Shown: positions 46,211-56,443, counted from the stretch's first letter. The stretch: DNA of 64,000 nt from Legionella busanensis (GCF_900461525.1 NZ_UGOD01000001.1:1953001-2017000); one strand, 5' to 3'. Notes: a model not told the origin generated them from the letters alone. Made by a program: numbers and translations.

Positions 46211-46888
46211 TTAATGGTTAAAGCTTACCGTCCAATAAACGGAATTTATAATTAATCTTTGCATTTGTGGCATAAAATAAATTGGATAATCTTCATGGCC
46301 GGCGCGAATATAAACAATTTTGCCCTGATGAATTTGCCAAGTTAAAACTTCTCGACTTATTAGATTCTCATTCCATTTACCCTGCATGATGACTTCATCA
46401 GGTGGTGGCACTTCAAAAGGTTCTTCATAAATTTCTGTTTGTGGAATAGTAAAGTTAGTTATACCCGCAGCAATAGGATGATGCGGTAGAAGTATTTCAA
46501 TATGCTCAGGCTCTCCTGTGTCTCTGTAACTCTGCCATTGACCGCTAGTGTTGAGAATTTTTTTAAATGGTTTAGAAAAATGTGAGGAATGCAGAGCAAT
46601 AAAGCCCATGCCTCGTTCGACAGCCTCCCTAATTTGATTAGCTATTTCATCTGGTAAATCCTGATGTTTTTTATGGCCAAACCAAATTAATACATCCGCT
46701 TGTTTGAGCGTATCTTTTTTAATACCAAAGCTATCATCACTAAAGCTTATAGCTTGACTATCTATATCAGCTTTTTCTGCTAAAAAACTAGCAATATGAC
46801 CATTAATCCCCATAGGATATATTTCTTTTGGTTCTGTTCCTTCAGACCATACTAATACACTTAGCTTGTTTTTTAATCTCGCGGCCAT
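46211..46888 (-). CDS. ThuA-domain protein (trehalose utilisation-like)
   Basis: This 225-residue protein has the ThuA class I amidotransferase-like fold: LSVLVWSEGTEPKEIYPMGI at the N-terminus, VLIWFGHKKHQDLPDEIANQI, RGMGFIALHSSHFSKPFKKI, and VYIRAGHEDYPIYFMPQMQRLI near the end. ThuA proteins were linked to trehalose catabolism and are typical neighbours of Gfo/Idh/MocA dehydrogenases. It has no signal peptide. The exact reaction is unknown. Confidence 0.88.
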   Translation of the reverse strand: MAARLKNKLSVLVWSEGTEPKEIYPMGINGHIASFLAEKADIDSQAISFSDDSFGIKKDTLKQADVLIWFGHKKHQDLPDEIANQIREAVERGMGFIALHSSHFSKPFKKILNTSGQWQSYRDTGEPEHIEILLPHHPIAAGITNFTIPQTEIYEEPFEVPPPDEVIMQGKWNENLISREVLTWQIHQGKIVYIRAGHEDYPIYFMPQMQRLIINSVYWTVSFNH

Positions 46889-46980
46889 TCTACATCTCCC
46901 TTGTATTCTTAGATGATTATTAGAATAGAAAAAAGTAGTAAAAGTATCTATATCGTAAAACTACGTTATTTTATATTTTG

Positions 46981-47646
46981 TTAGATAAAAAAATAGTGTA
47001 GTAATAAATAAGCACAAAGTGGTAAGAATATGTTATCAAAACCTTTGCTACAAGCACCCTCTAGAAGCGTAAGAAAAATTGCAAGTAACAATGAATCAAT
47101 TAAAAGGAATGTAGAGTTAACTAAAAAAAAGGGAACAGCAATACAAAAGAAGCTTACTATCAGAAAAGCTACTGATCCCTCTAAAGATTTTTTACTTTTA
47201 AAGAACGAATATTGAATGCGGTGATATTTAACACCAATAATGCTTGCCGCAGCATCAGCAAGAGAAAGAATTAAAATAGGAATAGCAAAGAGTAAATAAT
47301 TATCTTTAGCTAAATAGAAAAGTAAAATGATACTGATTGGAAAATAGATTTCGCCTAAAGATAAGTGTCTTAAATTAAAAACTGAATTAAAAGTTTGTTT
47401 AAAATAAGGCAGACGCAATATTAAAAAAAATACAATAGTTAAACCCATAATTATGATAACAGATAAAATACTATTAAATAAAATGGGATAAGTAAGGCAA
47501 GTTAAACCACAAAGTATATGAATAAATTTTCTTGAATATTCTGGATGAATCTGGATAAATTTTTGTAATATGTATAAGCTTAGAAATATAGTTAAATAGA
47601 GAATGATAAAAAATAATATCGTAAATGGCCTGATTTCATTTAACAT
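46981..47646 (-). CDS. phytol/dolichol-kinase-like (CDP-alcohol phosphotransferase-related) membrane protein
   Basis: This 221-residue inner membrane protein has about seven hydrophobic helices. YSRKFIHILCG near 38-48 and LADAAASIIGVKYHRI near 129-144 followed by KSKKSLEGSVAFL match the SEC59/DGK1/VTE5 kinase family, whose members phosphorylate dolichol, diacylglycerol or phytol. The substrate in bacteria is unclear. It precedes a decayed region with no further genes until 48334. Confidence 0.8.
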   Translation of the reverse strand: MLNEIRPFTILFFIILYLTIFLSLYILQKFIQIHPEYSRKFIHILCGLTCLTYPILFNSILSVIIIMGLTIVFFLILRLPYFKQTFNSVFNLRHLSLGEIYFPISIILLFYLAKDNYLLFAIPILILSLADAAASIIGVKYHRIQYSFFKSKKSLEGSVAFLIVSFFCIAVPFFLVNSTFLLIDSLLLAIFLTLLEGACSKGFDNIFLPLCAYLLLHYFFI

Positions 47647-47720
47647 TAAACTCTCCAGTTCAATTGTCTCCTAATTCAACCAAAACTGTTTCTAAAACGT
47701 GCATATTATTACTTTGCCTT

Positions 47721-47758
47721 CACGACCTGCGTGCCTCGGCTTGTCCGAGGCATCCAGA
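47721..47758. repeat. palindromic repeat, left copy flanking the GIY-YIG remnant
   Basis: GTGCCTCGGCTTGTCCGAGGC forms a perfect 7-bp hairpin (GCCTCGG/CCGAGGC around CTTGT) and continues ATCCAGAGAAA. An inverted copy lies at 48209-48247. Confidence 0.65.
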
Positions 47759-47769
47759 GAAACATTCAA

Positions 47770-48056
47770 TTAAGAACAAATTTTATCATATAAATCTTCC
47801 CAGGCAGGATTTAATTCTTCGATCAAATTTAATTTCCATTGTCTAGGCCAGTTTTAAGCGTTTTTCACGTCTGGCTGCCACCACATAAGATTCATGTACT
47901 TCATAATAAACTAATATATGTACATTATATTTGGCTGTGAAGCCTAGTTACCAGTTATTTATGTTCCCAGATACGTTTAATAAGCTCTGATGTTGATCCA
48001 GTATATAAGGTACCATTACGCCTACTTGCCATGATATAAACATAGAATGATTTCAT
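47770..48056 (-). pseudogene. decayed GIY-YIG endonuclease (UPF0213-like) gene
   Basis: From ATG 48056 the frame reads MKSFYVYIMASRRNGTLYTG then STSELIKRIWEHK and stops at TAA after 33 codons. The remainder is recognisable in shifted frames: KYNVHILVYYEVHESY and EKRLK, then QWKLNLIEELNPAWEDLYDK to a TAA at 47770-47772. At least two frameshifts separate the blocks. Intact relatives are about 90-residue single-domain nucleases of unclear function. The remnant sits between inverted copies of a palindromic repeat, within a 687-base spacer (47647-48333) that holds nothing else. Confidence 0.88.
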
Positions 48057-48208
48057 TGCGGTTCCTTGTTATTGAGTTTGGACTCCATAAGAAAAATATC
48101 GTGTTACTGACTTTAATTACATAGGAAACCAACTATAACAACATGCAATCATTAATCTTAAGATTGTCTTTATCAATGAATTAGAGATTTATTAGCATGC
48201 AGGCATTT

Positions 48209-48247
48209 TCTAGACGCCTCGGACAAGCTGAGGCACATAGGCGGTGA
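48209..48247. repeat. palindromic repeat, right copy flanking the GIY-YIG remnant
   Basis: CTAGACGCCTCGGACAAGC followed by TGAGGCACATAGGCGGTGA is the reverse complement type of the copy at 47721-47758, with one stem mismatch. Its GGCGGTGA end recurs in the copies at 39.3 kb. Confidence 0.65.
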
Positions 48248-48333
48248 GTAACAATTTCAACCCCATGCATTTAGGTTGTGAGCAGCATTTTTAAGTTGAC
48301 ATATTTAGGTGGTGAGCGACCACCTTATCTTAC

Positions 48334-51300
48334 TTAAAATACTTTTAAGCTTAAATTGTTTTGCACCACACTATCCAATGCATGCTCTACAGCATCAACT
48401 TTTTGCATACGTTTAGTTTGCTGGAAGAAAAATGTAGCTTGATGAGTTTTTATTTTACTTACAGTAAGTTTAATAAGACTAAAAATATTTAATGCCGTAT
48501 TGGCCACTATTGGTTTCCATGCTTCCCTATGTTTACTTAACTTATCATCTTCACTGTGTAAAAGTGTTTTAAATTGTTCATGAAAAGAAAGAAGTAACTG
48601 TTTACGAACTATTCCCCCTTTTATCAGTTCATCTTCGTTTTTCACCATAAATTCATCTAAACTATTTTTTAAACGGGATGCTAAGTCTAAAGCAGTTTGA
48701 CCTGGGTTAATTTTGTTGCCTTTAAGATACTCGGCATCATTTATATCGATACCATACTTATGCATGCCTTCAATGTTGGTATATAAACTTTTTATTCCTA
48801 AAGCCAAGTCTTTTGTTTCATTATTATTAAACAATCTCTTTAAGACAGAGCTAGCATTCCTAAGATTAACAGCGGGTGCATAAATTTCTGAACTAAAATC
48901 GTCACTGTAATCGATAGGCAATGTTTTGTCGTAATCTCTAACAGCTAATATTAATCGATTCAATAAAGGCTGTAAGTGTTGGCCAGGAAAGTTTGATTTA
49001 TTAGTATTAATAAATTTTATTAATTTTTGGCTATTACCATCGTTAACGTAGTTGTCTAAAGCGTTTTTTAACCCTTCTTTTGTTGGAGAACCATTAATAA
49101 ATAACATCCGAGCTTGACTATCATGCCAAAGCAATGTGTCTTTGACACTAAATTTTTTTGTACGATTTACCAGATAATCATCTAACTCTTGTTTAAAGTG
49201 ACTAGCTAATATCATACGTGTTGCAATACGGCTTAGCGCGCTAAACGTACAACCTTCTTTAATAGCTAATTCATTTTTAACTCTATTACTGCTTTGTTCA
49301 GTATCTTCAATACTTCTAAGTATTTCTTGCCTTACAGCTAATTTATCTTCTGATAAAAAGGTTTTTAATTTCGTTATTTCAGAGCTAGCTCTTTTAATGA
49401 ATAAGTTGGCTTTCTCTAGGTCTTGTCTATAATTTTCATTAATATCTTCTCTATGCACATCGATAATATTAATAGTCACTCGATCGCTGTTTTCTTTAGC
49501 TTGATTAATTAAACTTTGAATTTGGTTTTGTAATTTTTTTACTAAAGACATAGTTAATTCAGTAGAATCAGCGGTTATTGCATCTAGTTTTTCTTGTAAA
49601 GAAAATTTTATAGGTTTCATTTGTTCGTCAATTTTTCTTACCGCTTTTTCTATATCCTTAAGCTTATTTAGTAGCGTATTAAAACCAGCAAAATTGGGTT
49701 CTGAATTTTGCTGATATATTTTTACCAATTGATTAAAGTTATCTTTCGCAATCTGTACTTTATTAATTTCTGTATCAAATAAGTTAACTATTTTTTTATG
49801 ATAAAAATTCTGAAGCTCAGTTAAATTATTTTGTAGTACTAAACAAAGATTATTTAGTTGCTTAAATTTGGCTTGATAGCTTTTAGAATCCACTAATTTT
49901 AATAATAAATTTAATTCTTGTAATTCTTTACTTATAACTTTTAAACTTACTTGAAAACCTTCAACTGCAGCTTGCTTGCTTTTAAGATTTTCGATTAAAT
50001 CGGGTGAGTCATCTAATTTATTTTTTAAATCATTAATTTCACTTCCCAAAAGTTGTATTTCTTCAGATAAAGTAATTAACTTATCTAAAATTTGAATTTC
50101 CTGCTGTAAAGTAAATAATTCTTTTTCTTTTTTTTCTACAACCTTAATTTCTTCCTGGAATTGTAATTCTTGCTGTAGAGTAGCAATATTTACATTATCC
50201 TCCGTAATTTCTTTATCAATATTTTTTAATTTACTAATTATTTCTTTTACAGGATTGACTATTGATAAAATCTTATGGGTATCTGCCGCTAATTTTTTTA
50301 GTCGCTCTAACTTTAATGCGTTATTTACCTTTGTCGATTCACTTTGAAAAATTGAAGGATTAAATATTTTTTTAAGGCGCTGATAAAATTCCTTCCAATG
50401 ATTAGGGTCGTTAACTTCTACATCTGGGCAAACAATATCAAAAAATAATTTTTTTATGTGCGGGTTATTAAATGCTTTCGTTTCTGCAAATAAACCTCCG
50501 ATTTGACTGAGAGGTAGATCCCTTTTAGCGGATGGAATCAGTTTTGTATCTATCCACGTGGCAATTTTGTCTAACTCAGTTAGTCCTTCATTTTTAATAT
50601 CATCTTCATAAATTTGCTCTAGTGTTTCAATATATTTTATGACGGCTAAGCGATCTGTGTCAGCTAATTGCTCTAAAACCTCAATAACTTCACCTCTCTT
50701 TTCTATGGTAATATTCTTAGCAAGGATAGCTAAAGATTTAGAGAAATCAGCCAGGCTTTCTTTGAAATCGAGTATGTTGTCACCAACTCTCTTTTGTAAA
50801 CTATTTATCCTGTCTTTTGGTTTTATTATTTGAGGCGATTTAAGTTCTTCTTGTTTTTTTAGTAAGTTTCCGGGTTTAAAATTTTTATGTAACTCATTTA
50901 GGGAGTGCAGTTTATTTTCCAATATATCCCTAAGTTCATTGACATTACCTTCACTCATTTTTCTTTCAAATTGCAATTTTTCATCTAGCTGCTTTAACAT
51001 GCTATCTTGTTCTATTAGTGTTTTTTCAATTTGCTTAATGACAGCCTTTATTTTAACTAACTGATCGTGTTCTGCTTCATATAACTGCTGAAACTCTTTT
51101 TGGATTTTCGTACCGAATAGAGCAACTAGATCTTCTGATATCGTTGCATTCACACTATGCTCTTTTAAATTTCTTTCTTGTAAATCTAATTCCTGATGTA
51201 AAGTTTGAACCACCTGGTTTTTACTATCTAACTCAATAAATTTTTTAGCAACATAGTCTAGTTTCAATTCTAAAGGATCAGGTAAAATGCCTATTTCAAA

Positions 51301-52842
51301 TCTAATCTGCTCTGCTTGTGTTTTTATTTCTTTACAGGAAGCACTTATCGCGGTCGTTGCCTTAAGATGCTCTTGTCTTTCTTCCTCTATCCACTTACGC
51401 CATAGTTCATTCATTTGTGCAACTATTTCTTTTTGAGTTTGGTTAAGTGGTTGTTCAATTTCAGTTTGAAAAGATTTAAAAATATTATCGATATACTCTT
51501 TAACGGTTGTTAAATGTGTTATAGAACCTGTATTAACAAACTTAGTTGTTAATAGTTCTGGCTGCATAGAAAGCGCAGCAAAACCAAGTCTTTGATACTT
51601 GACAAATAAAGAAGCTAGTTGGCCTTGAGATTCTTTAGTTACTTCGCTTAAAAGTGTTTTTGACTTCAACCTAGTAATTAAATCATTTTTAGATTGAATT
51701 AAATGCTCATGTGCAAGTAAATCAAGTTTCTCTAATTGCCTAAATTTATCAACCAAGTTAAATAAAGATTTTTTTGGATTTTCAGACTGGATAGGTCCGT
51801 CAACTGTCAAGCCCCTTATCTGTAAGGTTATCTCACTTAGCTTTGTTTTAAAGTCTTGAACTAAATAGCTAATCGTTTCCTGAATCAACTCAGCCTTTGC
51901 TTTTTCACTTTTTACTTTTGGCGTCTCAGCAAAGTCGCTAAAATAATTTGCAATTGTTATATCAATTAACTGGTAGCTTTGTGGGGCGTATTGTTTGTAC
52001 AATCCATTAATATCAAGCAATTCTTTCGTCTCACCGTCTTTAAATACAAAATTGCCTTGATGAATAATGAGTTTGCCTAGTAATTTTGAAGTATCCTCAA
52101 TTGCCATAGGATTTAAAAAAGAAACTAACTTTTGAAGATCATCTTTAGGAACAGTCGATAATAATTGAGATACATCAGCCACAATATCAAACATAATGGG
52201 ATGTTTAATTTGAAAAGCATAGCGTTGTAATAAGGAATTTAAATATAGGTGTTTAAAATTTTTTAAGAATGTCTGAGTAATATCACTTATAAGATTATTT
52301 TTATTTCTAATATAGTTTAACGTAAGAAAAGGAAAATTAATGTTTTTCAATAAATCTTCAATGATTGTTTCGACACCAAAGCTTTGTACAGTTGTATTTT
52401 TTAAAAGATTTGCTTTTATTTGTATCTTTAATTCATTTATCGTTCCTGCTAAATCCTGTTCATTCTGTGGAATTTCTCGTAAACTCTGTGCTACAGCTAT
52501 TTGAATGATATTAGCTAAATTCTTTTTAAGAAAACGATATAACTTATAAGTTGGACTTGTGTAATCTTTAGTTGAACTTTTTAAACTTATCAGTTTTGGA
52601 ATTACCAGTATGTCAGTTAAACCAGGCCCACTACCTTGATTGTAAATACCCATAACACTACGCAATTGATCGATTAGCTTTAACAATTTATTAATTTGGC
52701 TAGCCGTTTCTTTTGCCAATTCTGTTTTATCTGCTTTAAACTCTTTATTATTTTTGGCTAATTTAAGTCGCTCTTCTATTGATGAAAGTAATTGATTAAG
52801 GGGACTATCTGTTACATTTGTATAAGGCATAGTAAAGCTCAC
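48334..52842 (-). CDS. 1502-residue coiled-coil protein, effector candidate
   Basis: I do not recognise this giant protein. It has no signal peptide or transmembrane segment. Residues 1-90 look globular and helical; from about 330 to 1190 the sequence is dominated by long heptad-rich coiled coils (Glu, Lys, Leu, Gln), for example ELQELNLLLKLVDS and EKELFTLQQEIQIL. The last 300 residues are a more globular helical domain (LIKFINTNKSNFPGQHLQ) and the end is polar (SVVQNNLSLKVF). Very large coiled-coil proteins encoded singly are typical of Dot/Icm effectors, so this is a candidate; an internal structural protein is the alternative. It lies after tolB and an S1/P1 nuclease, and precedes a decayed region. 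Confidence 0.8.
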   Translation of the reverse strand: MSFTMPYTNVTDSPLNQLLSSIEERLKLAKNNKEFKADKTELAKETASQINKLLKLIDQLRSVMGIYNQGSGPGLTDILVIPKLISLKSSTKDYTSPTYKLYRFLKKNLANIIQIAVAQSLREIPQNEQDLAGTINELKIQIKANLLKNTTVQSFGVETIIEDLLKNINFPFLTLNYIRNKNNLISDITQTFLKNFKHLYLNSLLQRYAFQIKHPIMFDIVADVSQLLSTVPKDDLQKLVSFLNPMAIEDTSKLLGKLIIHQGNFVFKDGETKELLDINGLYKQYAPQSYQLIDITIANYFSDFAETPKVKSEKAKAELIQETISYLVQDFKTKLSEITLQIRGLTVDGPIQSENPKKSLFNLVDKFRQLEKLDLLAHEHLIQSKNDLITRLKSKTLLSEVTKESQGQLASLFVKYQRLGFAALSMQPELLTTKFVNTGSITHLTTVKEYIDNIFKSFQTEIEQPLNQTQKEIVAQMNELWRKWIEEERQEHLKATTAISASCKEIKTQAEQIRFEIGILPDPLELKLDYVAKKFIELDSKNQVVQTLHQELDLQERNLKEHSVNATISEDLVALFGTKIQKEFQQLYEAEHDQLVKIKAVIKQIEKTLIEQDSMLKQLDEKLQFERKMSEGNVNELRDILENKLHSLNELHKNFKPGNLLKKQEELKSPQIIKPKDRINSLQKRVGDNILDFKESLADFSKSLAILAKNITIEKRGEVIEVLEQLADTDRLAVIKYIETLEQIYEDDIKNEGLTELDKIATWIDTKLIPSAKRDLPLSQIGGLFAETKAFNNPHIKKLFFDIVCPDVEVNDPNHWKEFYQRLKKIFNPSIFQSESTKVNNALKLERLKKLAADTHKILSIVNPVKEIISKLKNIDKEITEDNVNIATLQQELQFQEEIKVVEKKEKELFTLQQEIQILDKLITLSEEIQLLGSEINDLKNKLDDSPDLIENLKSKQAAVEGFQVSLKVISKELQELNLLLKLVDSKSYQAKFKQLNNLCLVLQNNLTELQNFYHKKIVNLFDTEINKVQIAKDNFNQLVKIYQQNSEPNFAGFNTLLNKLKDIEKAVRKIDEQMKPIKFSLQEKLDAITADSTELTMSLVKKLQNQIQSLINQAKENSDRVTINIIDVHREDINENYRQDLEKANLFIKRASSEITKLKTFLSEDKLAVRQEILRSIEDTEQSSNRVKNELAIKEGCTFSALSRIATRMILASHFKQELDDYLVNRTKKFSVKDTLLWHDSQARMLFINGSPTKEGLKNALDNYVNDGNSQKLIKFINTNKSNFPGQHLQPLLNRLILAVRDYDKTLPIDYSDDFSSEIYAPAVNLRNASSVLKRLFNNNETKDLALGIKSLYTNIEGMHKYGIDINDAEYLKGNKINPGQTALDLASRLKNSLDEFMVKNEDELIKGGIVRKQLLLSFHEQFKTLLHSEDDKLSKHREAWKPIVANTALNIFSLIKLTVSKIKTHQATFFFQQTKRMQKVDAVEHALDSVVQNNLSLKVF

Positions 52843-52923
52843 AAAAATTTAATTGTTCTTCAATTAAAACGCGACAATTGTGAGCATTTTTTTTGCAAAA
52901 ATCAATAAAAATAGATGAATATG

Positions 52924-53754
52924 TTAATTTTTAGCAAGTTTATTTAATAAATTTCCAAGTCGGCACCCCGCTGTAGCTAACCGTTGCTTAACTGTCGTTT
53001 TGACAGAATGCTGGTATGCCTTAGATGGTTTATCGCCATTCTTTACTAAATAAGCCAACTCAACTGCTAACTGATGTGATTCTTCAGCCCACTGGCTTGG
53101 GTTTAATACTTCAACATTTGTTTCGCAAGGCCAGCGCTTTTCTAAATTACGAGCTTTTTTTACTATTTCCTGATAAGTAGATTGCTTCTTTAAATATCCA
53201 CCACCATTATCCCAAAAGGCATGTAAATTATTAGCTACCGAATTAGATGCTAACATAATCAAATTTCCGCCCTGGTCCCCGTTAGGGTAAGCTTTACTAA
53301 ATAAACTAACTGCATGCATTGGTTGATGAATATCCCCAATTACATGTAACAAAACACGCAAACTGAAACCCTTATCATAAGTAGTGGTTGTTTTATTTTT
53401 TAAAATAGCAGTGGCTTCATTGATAGCAAATATAGCATTAATTTTATCAGGCTCAGCAATAGGCGTTTTATCAATTGAATAAGGAATATCAACATAATGT
53501 AATGGCTGCAGCCACAGTTCATTTCGATAGCGTAAACGATCTAGCCAAGGTGCGGCGCTAACAAGTGATTTAGGACCATACACTTCATCAAGTGCATGGT
53601 TATATGAATTATAAATTTGTTTTGCCTGCGGCGTTAATTGATCGTAAGCAATTTGAGCAACAATACGATGACCTGTACTATTCCAAGCAAACGTACTTAC
53701 ACTAAATCCTAAACTTATCCCTAAACCTATTACGGAAACTTTTTTTTTCATCAT
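52924..53754 (-). CDS. secreted S1/P1-type nuclease
   Basis: This 276-residue zinc phospholipase C/P1 nuclease-fold enzyme has a signal peptide ending near Ala23, so the mature N-terminus is Trp24, the residue whose amino group binds zinc in this family. Metal-ligand motifs follow: GHRIVAQIA with His29, PLHYVDIPY, LLHVIGDIHQPMHAV, and NLHAFWDNG. Such enzymes cleave single-stranded nucleic acids and release 3'-nucleotides outside the cytoplasm. It starts directly after the tolB stop, so it may share the tol transcript in place of pal. Confidence 0.9.
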   Translation of the reverse strand: MMKKKVSVIGLGISLGFSVSTFAWNSTGHRIVAQIAYDQLTPQAKQIYNSYNHALDEVYGPKSLVSAAPWLDRLRYRNELWLQPLHYVDIPYSIDKTPIAEPDKINAIFAINEATAILKNKTTTTYDKGFSLRVLLHVIGDIHQPMHAVSLFSKAYPNGDQGGNLIMLASNSVANNLHAFWDNGGGYLKKQSTYQEIVKKARNLEKRWPCETNVEVLNPSQWAEESHQLAVELAYLVKNGDKPSKAYQHSVKTTVKQRLATAGCRLGNLLNKLAKN

Positions 53755-55020
53755 TTATCCTAAATATGGCGACCATGCGGGTTCTTGTACATCTCCTTCC
53801 CGAGTAGGAAGACGTACTTTAACGCGGCCATCAATTGAAACCATCCCTAATATACCTTTATCCTGATAGCGAGTTGCATATAAAATGAGTCGACCATTTG
53901 GTGAAACAGAAGGTGACTCAGCTACCGGCGAAAAGGTTAATTGATTTATATAATTTTTACCAATTTCCTGTACGGCAATGGTAAAGCGACTCGTATCATC
54001 GCGATGCAACATAACAATATGTTTTTGATCAGGCGTATAAGATGCGCGCGCATTATAATTACCTTCATAAGTTACCCGACTGATATTACCATCAGCAAGT
54101 GATAACTTATAAATTTGCGGTGAGCCCCCACGTCCAGAAGTAAAGAGTAAAGAACGATTATCAGGCGCAAACCTGGGTTCAGTGTCGATAGATTCCCCAA
54201 ACGTTAATTGTTTTAAACTACCATTGCTTAAATCAACGCTATATATTTTAGGGCTACCCCCTTTAGAAAGCACTACAGCAAGTTGTCGTCCATCAGGCGA
54301 CCAAGATGGAGCGCCATTTATACCCATAAAATCAGTGACTAATGTTCTTCGTCCAGTAGCAACATTGACGATAAAAACTTGGGCTTTTTTCTTTTCAAAA
54401 GAAACATAGGCAATCTGACGACCATCAGGAGACCATGAAGGTGACATAAGCGGCGCTGTTGATACAAGTAAACTTTGCGGATTATGGCCATCAACATCTG
54501 CCACTTCAAGGAAATATCTAGAACGTCCGCCTTGTCTTTGTACCAGTACATAGGCAATGCGAGTAGAAAAAACACCTTTTTCACCAGTTAGTTTCTCATA
54601 CACTAAGTCACTAATATGGTGAGCTAATGAACGCATCTCTTTAGCGCCCACTTGAAAGCTTTGCGTTAACAATACGCGGCCTTGTGCTACCGCATCAATG
54701 AGCTTGAAACTAACTTCATAATGATTAAATCCAGTTTTTATAACATGGCCTGTTAATAAGCTATCTGCCCCTGCCTGACGCCATACATTAAATGACACAT
54801 CTTCAGCTGAATTACTGGGTAGCGTAACTAGTTTAAAGCGACCCGAAAAACGTAAGTCATTATTAATTACATTAGTTAATTCTTGACTTACACTATCATA
54901 ACCAAACGAATTAATAGCAATTGGTAAAGCGGAATTAACACCTTGTGTTAGTTCCAAATCCAATGCAAACAAAGATTTTGCAAACACAATAAATAGTAGT
55001 GCTATAACTTTCTTAAGCAT
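53755..55020 (-). CDS. tolB: Tol-Pal system beta-propeller protein TolB
   Basis: This 421-residue periplasmic protein has a signal peptide ([17 protein letters not shown], cleavage near 19), an N-terminal domain, and a six-bladed propeller with recurring [11 protein letters not shown]-type motifs ([46 protein letters not shown]). TolB links Pal to the TolQRA motor in outer-membrane invagination at division. It lies 4 bases after tolA. Pal does not follow it here. Confidence 0.96.
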   Translation of the reverse strand: MLKKVIALLFIVFAKSLFALDLELTQGVNSALPIAINSFGYDSVSQELTNVINNDLRFSGRFKLVTLPSNSAEDVSFNVWRQAGADSLLTGHVIKTGFNHYEVSFKLIDAVAQGRVLLTQSFQVGAKEMRSLAHHISDLVYEKLTGEKGVFSTRIAYVLVQRQGGRSRYFLEVADVDGHNPQSLLVSTAPLMSPSWSPDGRQIAYVSFEKKKAQVFIVNVATGRRTLVTDFMGINGAPSWSPDGRQLAVVLSKGGSPKIYSVDLSNGSLKQLTFGESIDTEPRFAPDNRSLLFTSGRGGSPQIYKLSLADGNISRVTYEGNYNARASYTPDQKHIVMLHRDDTSRFTIAVQEIGKNYINQLTFSPVAESPSVSPNGRLILYATRYQDKGILGMVSIDGRVKVRLPTREGDVQEPAWSPYLG

Positions 55021-55024
55021 TTAC

Positions 55025-55987
55025 CTACCCCCTAACATTTTCAGGTCTTACGGTTAAACTAATATCGCGGAATAAATCAAAAGTGGTTGGGTCAGTTGGC
55101 ACAGGTAATGGTGATGCTTTATAAATAGCTGTTTGTGCTGAGCGATCAAGTATTGGATCACCACTACTGCGTATTAAACTTACTTCCAAAACCTCTCCAC
55201 TAGGAGCCAAACGAATCCTAAATTGACTGGATAAATTATCATTTACATTTTCAGGCAGAATCCATTGCTGGCTAATGGCATTAATAATCATCGCCTTATA
55301 TTTATTAACCTCGCCTGCAATCTTTGCTTTGTCTGCAGCCTCTTTAGCTGCTTGTTCTGCACGATATCGCTCTGCTTGCGCTTTTGCTTCCTTCTCAAGC
55401 TCTTCTTTTTCTTTTTTTTCTTGCTCTGCACGAGCTAAATTTATTTGTTCCTCTTGTTTAAGCAATGCAAGCTTTTCTGCCTCTTGGCGCTGTTTCTGCT
55501 CTAATTGCTTCTGTTTATTTTTGAGGTCCTCTAAACGCTTCGTTTCTTGCTCTCTTTGTAACGCCAATTGTTTTAAACGTTTTTGCTCTTCTTCTATTGC
55601 TTTCTTTTTAGCTAAAGCTAATTTAGCAGCCTCTTCCTTTAATTTAGCTAACCGCTGTTGCTCTTGCAAACGTGCCTTACGAGCAGCTTCAGCTTGTTTT
55701 TTTAATTCAAGTTGACGATCTTGCTCCGCTTTTTGTTGTTTAACTCGCTCTTCTTTTAAGTGATTTACCGTGTCCATGACTTCTTTACTGTCAACACTTA
55801 CTGCTTTTACAATCTCAGGCTTAGGCTGATCTGCTACCTCTGCAGTTATTATCTGGCCTGGCTTATTTTCAGTTTCTTTAACTAAAACAGGTCTACTGCT
55901 CATCGATTCAGTGAATAGTAAAATACCTAAAACAAGATGTAAAAAAAGAGCAATAAAAAATGATTTACGATAACTATTATCAATCAT
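55025..55987 (-). CDS. tolA: cell envelope integrity protein TolA
   Basis: This 320-residue protein has a short cytoplasmic N-terminus, one membrane helix (FFIALFLHLVLGILLF, 10-25), a long Lys/Glu/Ala-rich helical stalk (about 70-225) and a C-terminal domain (about 225-320, with LRLAPSGEVLEVSLIRSSGDP shape as RIRLAPSGEVLEV) that contacts TolB/Pal and outer-membrane proteins. It overlaps tolR by 4 bases. Confidence 0.93.
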   Translation of the reverse strand: MIDNSYRKSFFIALFLHLVLGILLFTESMSSRPVLVKETENKPGQIITAEVADQPKPEIVKAVSVDSKEVMDTVNHLKEERVKQQKAEQDRQLELKKQAEAARKARLQEQQRLAKLKEEAAKLALAKKKAIEEEQKRLKQLALQREQETKRLEDLKNKQKQLEQKQRQEAEKLALLKQEEQINLARAEQEKKEKEELEKEAKAQAERYRAEQAAKEAADKAKIAGEVNKYKAMIINAISQQWILPENVNDNLSSQFRIRLAPSGEVLEVSLIRSSGDPILDRSAQTAIYKASPLPVPTDPTTFDLFRDISLTVRPENVRG

Positions 55988-56442
55988 CCCTGATACTCCT
56001 GTGTTACATTTGCAGAATCTGTTAATAAGCCAACCTGCTCTGCTCCTGCTTGTTTAAGTAATCCCATAGCAGCAACAACTTTACCATAAGAAACACCTTG
56101 ATCACCTTTAACAAGGACGTTTAGAGCCTGGTGTGTTTGTTTTGCTAATTCTAATTCAGCAGCAACGCGTACCATAAGAGCATGTGGTTCAATAGGATTA
56201 TTAGGCTGGCTATGAATATTTAGAAAATAATCACCTTGCTGATTCACAGATACAATAATAGGCTCTCGGTCGCCAGATGCTAAGGACTCACTGGCAGCTT
56301 TAGGTAAGTCAACCGTCACGCCTTGTGTAAGTAGAGGTGCGGTAATCATAAAGATAACTAATAAAACAAGCATAACATCAATATAAGGCACCACATTTAT
56401 TTCAGCTACTGGACGTATACTAGTTCGCTTTTTTCTTAACAT
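55984..56442 (-). CDS. tolR: Tol-Pal system protein TolR
   Basis: This 152-residue proton-channel partner has one membrane helix with the conserved Asp (VVPYIDVMLVLLVIFMITAPL) and a periplasmic domain ending GADQVGLLT-like (AGAEQVGLLTDS). I start at ATG 56442, one base after the tolQ stop; an upstream in-frame ATG at 56478 lies inside tolQ and adds 12 residues unlike the family. Confidence 0.93.
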   Translation of the reverse strand: MLRKKRTSIRPVAEINVVPYIDVMLVLLVIFMITAPLLTQGVTVDLPKAASESLASGDREPIIVSVNQQGDYFLNIHSQPNNPIEPHALMVRVAAELELAKQTHQALNVLVKGDQGVSYGKVVAAMGLLKQAGAEQVGLLTDSANVTQEYQG

Positions 56443-56443
56443 A

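Noticed and set aside
47664-47846. Plus-strand open frame of 60 codons
   Set aside because: It lies over the palindromic repeat and the antisense of the GIY-YIG remnant.
55275-55715. Plus-strand open frame of 146 codons rich in Ser, Cys and Phe
   Set aside because: It is the antisense shadow of the Lys/Glu/Ala-rich stalk of tolA; composition mirrors the repeat codons and no domain is visible.
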